From: Amycolatopsis sp. NBC_01480
GTDB taxonomy: Bacteria; Actinomycetota; Actinomycetes; Mycobacteriales; Pseudonocardiaceae
Assembly: GCF_036227205.1 (NCBI RefSeq)
Contig: NZ_CP109442.1
Location: 930,001-994,000, forward strand
Direction of reading: 5' to 3'
DNA: 64,000 nucleotides
A program made the translations under genes and the position numbers. Below are positions 58,679 to 64,000 of this stretch, piece by piece; position 1 is the stretch's first letter, and each line of letters begins with the position of its first letter. The notes beneath the pieces were generated by a model. It was not told the origin of the DNA and made no database searches. It saw nothing but the letters and a program-made list of their open reading frames with translations.

Positions 58679-60670
58679 TCAGATGATGCCGGCGGTGATG
58701 AGCTGTTGCCAGATCACGCTTTGGTCGGCTACTTCGACGTCGAACTTCTCGGCCTTGGCCAGTTTGGCGGCTCCGACCTCGGCGCCGGTGACAAGAAGAT
58801 CCGTGCTGGCCGAGACTGACGACGCAATCGTCGCGCCGGCTTTTTCGCACAGGCGCTGGAAAGTCGGGCGGGGGACCTTCTCGCCGGAGCGTGGGTCGCT
58901 GATCGCGCCGGTGACCACCACGGTCTTGCCCGCCAGTGGGGCGCCCGCGGCCACGACCGGGGGGAGGTCCTCCTCGCGCACGTCCAGGGACACCCCGCGC
59001 GACCGCAGCCGCTCGAGTTCGGGGCGGAGCCGGGTCAGGTGCTCGACCAGCGAGGTGGCCACCTTCGGGCCGATGTCTTCCACCGCCACCAGACCGTCGA
59101 CGCCGGCCTCGGCCACCGCCTCCAGCGAGCCGAAGCCCGCGCGGCACAGGCGTGCGGCCGTGCCCTCCGACGCCATCGGGATCGCGAGCCCGATCAACGC
59201 CCGGCGCAGGCCCACCTGACGGCTCGCGTCGATCGACTCGACCATGCGCGCGGCCGAGACCTCGCCGATGCGGTCGAACTCCAGCAGACGCTCTTCGGTG
59301 AGGCGGTAGAAGTCCGACGGGTGCTCCAGGTCGCCCGCTTCGGCCAGCCGCTCGATCCACACGCCGCCGATCGCGTCGATGTCCGCGGCCGCCCGGGAGG
59401 CCCAGTGGATCAGCCGCCGCACCGTCTGGGCCGGGCAGGAGACGTTGGTACAGAACAGTTCTCGGCTGTTTCCCTGCTCGGTCAACGGCTGTTCGCACGA
59501 CGGGCAGACGGCCGGCGGCACGATCTCGCGCTCCGCGCCCGTGCGCTTCGAAGCGTCCAGCACCCCGGCGACGAACGGGATCACGTCGCCGGCACGGCGC
59601 ACCAGCACGGTGTCGCCGATCATGATGCCGCGGGCGCGGATCACCTCCTGGTTGGCCAGCGTCGCGCGGGTGACCGTGGTGCCGCCCACGAAGACCGGTT
59701 CCAGCCAGGCGACCGGGGCGATCTTGCCGGTCTTGCCGACGTCCCAGACCACATCGGACAGCACCGTGGTCTTCTCCTCCGCGGCGAACTTGAACGCCAG
59801 CGCGCCCCGCGGCGAACTCGACCGGGTTCCCGCGGCGGCGTACGCACCACGGTCGGCCAGCCGCAGCACGGCGCCGTCCAGGTCGTAGTCCAGGGTGTTG
59901 CGCTGCTGCTCGATCGCAGTGATCACCTGCTGCGCCTCCTCGGCGTCGGCGCAGCGGCGCATGTCGGCGGCGGTGAACCCCAGCGTCCGCAGCGCGCGGT
60001 CCAGATCGGTCTCGGCGCTGTCGGGTTCGGTGTCCAGGTCGAACGCGAAGAACCGCAGCCGCCGCTCGGCGACCACGGCCGGGTCCTTGGCGCGCAGGGT
60101 GCCCGCGGCCGCGTTACGCGGGTTGATCAGCGGCTTGTCCGGGTGCGCGGTGTTGTACGCGGCGAAGGTGGACCGCAGCATGACCGCCTCACCCCGCACC
60201 TCGACCCGTCCTGGCGCATCGACCTGCGCCGGGATCCCGTCGGTCAGGGCCCGCACCAGCATGGTCACGTCGTCGCCGGTCGTGCCGTCCCCGCGGGTGA
60301 CCGCCCGCGCGAGCCGCCCGCCCTCGTAGACCAGGGCCAGCGACAGGCCGTCCAGCTTCGGCATGACCACCACCGGCTGCCCCGGGAACCGGTCGAAGAA
60401 CGCCGCCACCTGTTCGGGCTTGGTCGCCTTCTCCAGCGACAGCATCGGCCGCGAGTGCCGGATCGGCGCGTGCAGCACCGCCGGCGCACCCACCTGCTCC
60501 AGTGGGTTCGGCTCGGGCGCCAGCCCCGGATTCGCCTCGATCAGCCCCCTCAACTCGTCCTCGATCGCGTCGTACTCCGCGTCCGCCACCACCGGCGAAC
60601 CCCGGTAGTACGCGTCGCGCAGCACCACGACCTGGTCAGCCAGCTCCTGAATGCGCTCCCCATCGTTCAC
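58679..60670 (-). CDS. ligA: NAD-dependent DNA ligase
   Basis: A 663-residue ligase. The adenylation domain carries the reactive Lys in MPKLDGLSLALVYEGG and the RGDGTTGDDVT and VEVRGE motifs. The oligomer-binding fold, a four-Cys zinc finger (CPSCEQPL through CTNVSCPAQ), helix-hairpin-helix repeats and a C-terminal BRCT domain (TVVVTGAISDPRSGEKVPRP) follow. It seals nicks using NAD+. The usual core LigA has KIDGLA at the Lys; here it is KLDGLS, and the gatCAB neighbourhood of actinobacterial ligA is absent. It may therefore be a second, accessory ligase. The GTG start has a weak ribosome-binding site. Confidence 0.88.
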   Translation of the reverse strand: MNDGERIQELADQVVVLRDAYYRGSPVVADAEYDAIEDELRGLIEANPGLAPEPNPLEQVGAPAVLHAPIRHSRPMLSLEKATKPEQVAAFFDRFPGQPVVVMPKLDGLSLALVYEGGRLARAVTRGDGTTGDDVTMLVRALTDGIPAQVDAPGRVEVRGEAVMLRSTFAAYNTAHPDKPLINPRNAAAGTLRAKDPAVVAERRLRFFAFDLDTEPDSAETDLDRALRTLGFTAADMRRCADAEEAQQVITAIEQQRNTLDYDLDGAVLRLADRGAYAAAGTRSSSPRGALAFKFAAEEKTTVLSDVVWDVGKTGKIAPVAWLEPVFVGGTTVTRATLANQEVIRARGIMIGDTVLVRRAGDVIPFVAGVLDASKRTGAEREIVPPAVCPSCEQPLTEQGNSRELFCTNVSCPAQTVRRLIHWASRAAADIDAIGGVWIERLAEAGDLEHPSDFYRLTEERLLEFDRIGEVSAARMVESIDASRQVGLRRALIGLAIPMASEGTAARLCRAGFGSLEAVAEAGVDGLVAVEDIGPKVATSLVEHLTRLRPELERLRSRGVSLDVREEDLPPVVAAGAPLAGKTVVVTGAISDPRSGEKVPRPTFQRLCEKAGATIASSVSASTDLLVTGAEVGAAKLAKAEKFDVEVADQSVIWQQLITAGII

Positions 60671-60728
60671 GGGGCAAGACGCTACCCGGGGGCACCGACA
60701 AAACCCGATCGAGCGCCGTCATGACAAA

Positions 60729-60758
60729 AACGCATGTGCCCTATACCCAGCATGCGTT
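60729..60758. promoter_or_regulatory. Inverted repeat upstream of the tautomerase gene
   Basis: AACGCATG (60729-60736) and CATGCGTT (60751-60758) are perfect 8-bp arms around a 14-base centre, 78 bases upstream of the tautomerase start and 58 from the ligase start on the other strand. It may be an operator for one or both genes. Confidence 0.45.
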
Positions 60759-60836
60759 GGACACACAACCCTTGCCCCGCTTACGTTCGAAGGGCGGCCA
60801 CCGGAAACGGCCGCGGTGAGCAAAGGAGCGGCACCC

Positions 60837-61256
60837 ATGCCCATGACGAAGATCTACCTCCGCGAGGGCACCAAGCCCGAGCACAAACGAGCCCTCTCCG
60901 ACGCCGTGCACCAGGCGCTGGTCGAGGTCCTCGGCATCCCGGAGGACGACCGGTTCCACTTCTTCCACGAGCTGGCGGACGAGAACCTCATCACCGAGCC
61001 CGTCGCGTTCGGACTGGAACGGCGACGGCAGGCCATCTGCGTCCAGCTCTACTTCGCGCACCGATCCGAGGCAGTCCTGAACGAGCTGTTCGCCGCGCTC
61101 GTCGCGAACCTCACCCGCGGCACCGGTCTCGAGACCCGCGACATCTACCTCAACGTCATCGAATCAGCCTCCGCCAACTGGTGGGCCGAAGGGCGCGTGC
61201 TCAACCAGCAGACGGGCTTCGACGAGCGCATCGCCGCGGACAAGGTCCCCGGCTGA
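60837..61256 (+). CDS. Tautomerase-superfamily protein
   Basis: A 139-residue protein that begins MPMTKIYLREGTKPEHKRAL. After Met removal it exposes Pro1, the usual catalytic base of this superfamily (4-oxalocrotonate tautomerase, MSAD and related). The rest fits the YusQ/tautomerase_2 family of about 130 residues. AAAGGAG lies eight bases upstream of the ATG. It ends three bases before a convergent LysR gene. The substrate is unknown, although the catabolic setting suggests a small keto or halogenated acid. Confidence 0.8.
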   Translation: MPMTKIYLREGTKPEHKRALSDAVHQALVEVLGIPEDDRFHFFHELADENLITEPVAFGLERRRQAICVQLYFAHRSEAVLNELFAALVANLTRGTGLETRDIYLNVIESASANWWAEGRVLNQQTGFDERIAADKVPG

Positions 61257-61259
61257 CGT

Positions 61260-62171
61260 TCAGGCGAGCGGCAAGCCGGCCGCGGCCTCACGCAGGCAGT
61301 CCGCGAGCGCGGTCATCGCGGGTGTGGCCGGACCAGGCAGTCGGGCCATCACCACGCGGCCGGTGACCGGCTCCCCGTCGGCGACCCGGGCCAGCCGCAC
61401 GCTCGCCGGGACCAGGCCGACCAGGTAGGGCGGGATCGTGGTGACGCCGTGCCCCGCGCCCACCAGCGTGAGCTTGCCGAGCCAGTCACGGGCCATGTGG
61501 CTGACGGCGGGCCGCTGGGGCAGGGCCGGCCAGACGCCCATCGCCGGCTCGCCCGTCGTCTGCGGGCTGGCGACCCACGGCGACGCGGCCAGCTCGGCCA
61601 AGGTGACCGAGCCGTCGAGGCCGAGGTCCCCGCGGGCCGGCACAGCCACCAGCAGGTCTCCCTCCAGCAGTATCTCGACTTCCAGCGCGGGCTCCTGATC
61701 GTCGGGCGGCCGGAAGGGCTGGCGCGAGGAAAGCACGGCGACGTTCACCGTTCCGGCCCGCACACTTCGCGTGAGTGCCGGCGTGGAGCCCTCGCGAGTG
61801 GTGACCTCCACGTCCGGCGCGTGGCGGCGCATCAGGGCCAGCGTCTCGGGGATGAGGGCGGCGCCCACGCTGGTGAACACGCCGAGGCGGATCGGTGCGA
61901 CGGCGGGTGCGGCTCCGCTGAGCAGGCGCTCGGCGCGGTCGATCTCGTCGAGGGCGGCCGAGGCGTGCCGGAGCAGGACCGATCCGGCGGCGGTGAGACG
62001 GGCCCCGTCGGACCTCCGGTCGACCAGCCGCCGGCCGGTCGACCGTTCGAGGGCCGCGACCTGGCGGGAGACCGCGGACTGGCTGTACCCCAAGGCCGAC
62101 GCGGCCGCGGTGAACGAACCGGTCTCGGCGAGTGCGCGGAACATCCGCAGCGTCGTCGAGGACCACTCCAT
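61260..62171 (-). CDS. LysR-family regulator
   Basis: A 303-residue regulator with the winged helix MFRALAETGSFTAAASALGY and SQSAVSRQVAALERSTG and a full ligand domain. It diverges from a carboxymuconolactone-decarboxylase-like gene with 50 bases between starts; that gene is the probable target. No clear operator was found in the short gap. Confidence 0.85.
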   Translation of the reverse strand: MEWSSTTLRMFRALAETGSFTAAASALGYSQSAVSRQVAALERSTGRRLVDRRSDGARLTAAGSVLLRHASAALDEIDRAERLLSGAAPAVAPIRLGVFTSVGAALIPETLALMRRHAPDVEVTTREGSTPALTRSVRAGTVNVAVLSSRQPFRPPDDQEPALEVEILLEGDLLVAVPARGDLGLDGSVTLAELAASPWVASPQTTGEPAMGVWPALPQRPAVSHMARDWLGKLTLVGAGHGVTTIPPYLVGLVPASVRLARVADGEPVTGRVVMARLPGPATPAMTALADCLREAAAGLPLA

Positions 62172-62221
62172 GAGCGAACAACCTACCCCGCGGCACGCGC
62201 CGCACCACTGAACGGAGCGTC

Positions 62222-62815
62222 ATGTCGGCACCCCTCGACTCCCTCGGCGGCCGCTTGCCGCTGCTGCACCCGGCCGATCTCGACGAGGAGCAGCAGCAGG
62301 TCTATGACGTCCTGACCCGGATCGTCGTCCCGGAAGCGGCGGCAGGCGGCTTCACCGCGCGGCTCGCCGACGGTCGGTTCATCGGGCCGTTCAACGCCCT
62401 GCTGCGTGCCCCGCGGATCGCGCTGGGCCTCGGCGGCTGGACAAGCCGGATCACCGAGGCCGGGCTCGCGGAAGACGTCCGGCAGGCGGTGATCCTGACC
62501 GTCGGCAGCGCTTGGCAGGCGGCGTACGAGATCGACGCGCACGTCGCCGCCGCGCGGGCAGCCGGCCTGCCGGAAACCGCGATCACCGCTCTCGTCGACG
62601 GCACCGAGCCGACCGGATTGAGCGCCGACGCCGACCTCGCGCATCGGCTGACGACCAGCCTGCTGACCGGTCGCGGGGTGCACGACGCGCTGTACGCCGA
62701 GGCGATCGGCCGGTTCGGTGAGGCGGGCGTCGTCGCGATCCTGTGCCTGATCGGGCAGTACCAGACGATCTCCTCGATCCTGGTCTGCTTCCGGGTGCCG
62801 GTGCCCGAGGGGTGA
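62222..62815 (+). CDS. Carboxymuconolactone decarboxylase-like protein
   Basis: A 197-residue all-helical protein of the AhpD/CMD fold, with the core GSAWQAAYEIDAHVAAARAAG. The CxxC of peroxidase-type AhpD proteins is absent, while the Glu and His of the CMD branch are present. This favours a decarboxylase or a related non-redox role over alkylhydroperoxidase activity. GGAG precedes the ATG. It diverges from a LysR regulator. A tautomerase nearby suggests aromatic ring-fission intermediates as substrates, but that is speculation. Confidence 0.75.
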   Translation: MSAPLDSLGGRLPLLHPADLDEEQQQVYDVLTRIVVPEAAAGGFTARLADGRFIGPFNALLRAPRIALGLGGWTSRITEAGLAEDVRQAVILTVGSAWQAAYEIDAHVAAARAAGLPETAITALVDGTEPTGLSADADLAHRLTTSLLTGRGVHDALYAEAIGRFGEAGVVAILCLIGQYQTISSILVCFRVPVPEG

Positions 62816-62923
62816 TCCGGAAGTTCGGCCGCCCTACACACCCGGGACAGCGAAGGGCCACGAACGCTCGGGACAGCTCGCCTACGTTCTCGGAAGACAT
62901 CGGACGTCAGGGAGTATTCGGTG

Positions 62924-63619
62924 ATGGATCGCAGGGCGTTCATGGTGGCGGCCGGTGCCGCGGCGGGGACGGCGGTCGTGCCCGCGACGGCCGAAGCGGC
63001 CGAGGGCCGGCCCGTCCGCTTCACCATCCTCAGCGACATCCAGGGCGACCTCGCCGACTTCGGCCACGCGCTCGACGACCTGCACTCGGTCAACCCGGGC
63101 AGCGCGGGCCTCGGCATCGCGAGCGACATCACCCCGCGCGGTTACGACTTCGAGTACGCCGAGGTCCGCGCGACCCTGGACCGGCACCCGCACCCGCGCG
63201 AGGTCGCGTGGGCGATCGGCAACCACGAGTTCTCCGTGCCGAAATGGCGGGACCCGGACACGCTCGCCCAGGAGACCTGGCCCAACGGCACCACGGAGGA
63301 CTCGCTCTTCCGCAGTTTCTTCCGCTTCGCGGGCCGCAACACGATCTACCGCGAAACGTCGTTCGGCGGCGTTCCAGTGCTCTGCCTCGGCACCGAGCGC
63401 TACGCGAAGTACCACGGCCCGAAGCTCTGGGACGAGGTCCGGCTCAGCGACCGGCAGTTCACCTGGCTCGAGCAGCGGCTGGAATTCTGGCTCGCCCGGC
63501 GGAAACCGGTGATGGTGCTGACCCACCAGGTCTCGCCCCGCGCCGTGGTCATCAAGGCCCGTGACTTCACCACCCGCACCTGGCTGAAGCAGATCACGGT
63601 CCCGCTGCACACCTCGTGA
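62924..63619 (+). CDS. Tat-exported metallophosphoesterase with internal deletion
   Basis: A 231-residue protein with a Tat-like leader (MDRRAFMVAAGAAAGTAVVP) and a calcineurin-type domain. SDIQGDLADFGHAL, SDITPRGYDFEYAE, AIGNHEF and VLTHQ are visible. The usual later GHTH motif is missing: VLTHQ is followed at once by PRAVVIKARDFTTRTWL, which resembles the family's C-terminal end. About a hundred residues have apparently been deleted in frame, taking metal ligands with them, so activity is doubtful. GGGAG precedes the start; a GTG codon three bases before the ATG is an alternative. Confidence 0.7.
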   Translation: MDRRAFMVAAGAAAGTAVVPATAEAAEGRPVRFTILSDIQGDLADFGHALDDLHSVNPGSAGLGIASDITPRGYDFEYAEVRATLDRHPHPREVAWAIGNHEFSVPKWRDPDTLAQETWPNGTTEDSLFRSFFRFAGRNTIYRETSFGGVPVLCLGTERYAKYHGPKLWDEVRLSDRQFTWLEQRLEFWLARRKPVMVLTHQVSPRAVVIKARDFTTRTWLKQITVPLHTS

Positions 63620-63733
63620 GCGCTCGTCCCGATCATCGGCAAGCTGGTTGAGGAGCGGCCAGGCCTTGGCTAACATCCGATGAATCGTCCCTTGTGTGCC
63701 GCCGCCGCACAAACGAAAGTGCGGAGGAAAAAC

Positions 63734-64000
63734 GTGTTCAAGCTACTACTCACCCGGCCGGCCGTCATCGGCACGTGCGCGCTGGTTCTGGCGGCGCTTT
63801 CGACCGGACCCGTCCAGGCCGGCGCCCATTCGTCGCTCTGGTCGGCGGATCCGCGCAAGGGGACGGGGGCGTTCGCGTCGATTCAGTGTGATAGCAACAC
63901 CTTCACCACCACGACCGATCCCGCCAAAGGTCCGGTGTGGCAGGTGAAGCAGCTCGCGAACCAGGAGCGGTGCGAGTCGGAGGGGCCGGACATTTCCCTT
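63734..64000 (+). CDS. Secreted polysaccharide lyase-like protein (3' end outside window)
   Basis: The first 89 codons of a secreted protein. The signal VFKLLLTRPAVIGTCALVLA ends near VQAGA. The mature start (SLWSADPRKGTGAFASIQCD, then GPVWQVKQLANQERCESEGP) resembles heparin lyase I/PL20-type beta-jelly-roll enzymes, with a likely disulfide between the two cysteines. GGAGG precedes the GTG start. The catalytic part lies beyond the window, so the family is tentative. Confidence 0.55.
   Translation, partial: MFKLLLTRPAVIGTCALVLAALSTGPVQAGAHSSLWSADPRKGTGAFASIQCDSNTFTTTTDPAKGPVWQVKQLANQERCESEGPDISL

Noticed and set aside
1..64000. tRNA, rRNA, CRISPR arrays or replication origins
   Set aside because: No tRNA T-arm signature, spaced direct repeats or DnaA-box cluster was seen by eye. 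A covariance-model scan would be decisive for small RNAs.

Overview
This is high-GC DNA (about 70% G+C by eye) with dense, often overlapping genes, frequent GTG starts, many paired regulators and twin-arginine (Tat) secreted enzymes. It reads as a chromosome arm of a filamentous actinobacterium. The family mix and two palindromic terminator-like repeats suggest Amycolatopsis or a relative in Pseudonocardiaceae; that placement is inference. No rRNA, tRNA, CRISPR array, complete prophage or large biosynthetic cluster was seen.

Layout. 0-8.6 kb is a worn region. It holds a cut M20 amidohydrolase, an RsbQ/RsbP-like energy-stress pair, an AbrB-family membrane protein with a coupled small gene, an IS1380-type insertion sequence, and three decayed pieces (two TPR regulators, one integrase). 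8.6-14.1 kb is a mandelate/benzoylformate module: AAHS transporter, benzaldehyde dehydrogenase, benzoylformate decarboxylase and a divergent LysR, with a diverged tandem duplication at the mdlC/aldehyde dehydrogenase junction. 14.2-20.4 kb has a secreted GH31 glycosidase, an OmpR-type two-component system, a Tat serine hydrolase and a P450 with an unusual I-helix. 20.5-28 kb has a frameshifted unknown gene, a large APC permease, two methyltransferases, a small secreted Cys protein, a winged-helix regulator and a NarL-type two-component system. 28.3-32 kb has a quinone oxidoreductase, MerR and TetR regulators, an HdeD-like membrane protein with two TetR-type operators, and a decayed flavin oxidoreductase.

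32.5-37.1 kb has a stand-alone trpBA pair, then a GntR regulator followed by a gamma-butyrobetaine-hydroxylase-like oxygenase and an HD-domain oxygenase. The last two look like TmpA/TmpB, which degrade 2-trimethylaminoethylphosphonate to glycine betaine and phosphate. 37.1-41.4 kb carries a 1043-residue cyclase-NACHT-LRR protein, a bacterial NLR and the best candidate for a novel defence or signalling system, next to a TetR-controlled adenosine/adenine deaminase. 42-50.7 kb holds AraC/SDR and LysR/SDR divergent pairs, a LuxR-type ATPase regulator (LAL), and an acyl-CoA synthetase operon. 50.7-53.8 kb is a tandem pair of Tat-secreted purple-acid-phosphatase-like proteins, one of which has lost metal ligands. 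53.9-56.4 kb is a LysR/MFS divergent pair with two matched operators. 56.6-58.6 kb is a lower-GC orphan polymorphic-toxin tail (HINT plus barnase-like RNase) with its barstar immunity gene. 58.7-64 kb holds a LigA-type ligase, a tautomerase, a LysR/carboxymuconolactone-decarboxylase-like pair, a metallophosphoesterase with an internal deletion, and the start of a secreted polysaccharide-lyase-like gene.

Most of the window is accessory catabolism, secretion and stress sensing in small regulator-plus-enzyme units. Starts were set by ribosome-binding sites, overlaps and family fit. Family calls rest on reading motifs by eye, not on searches.
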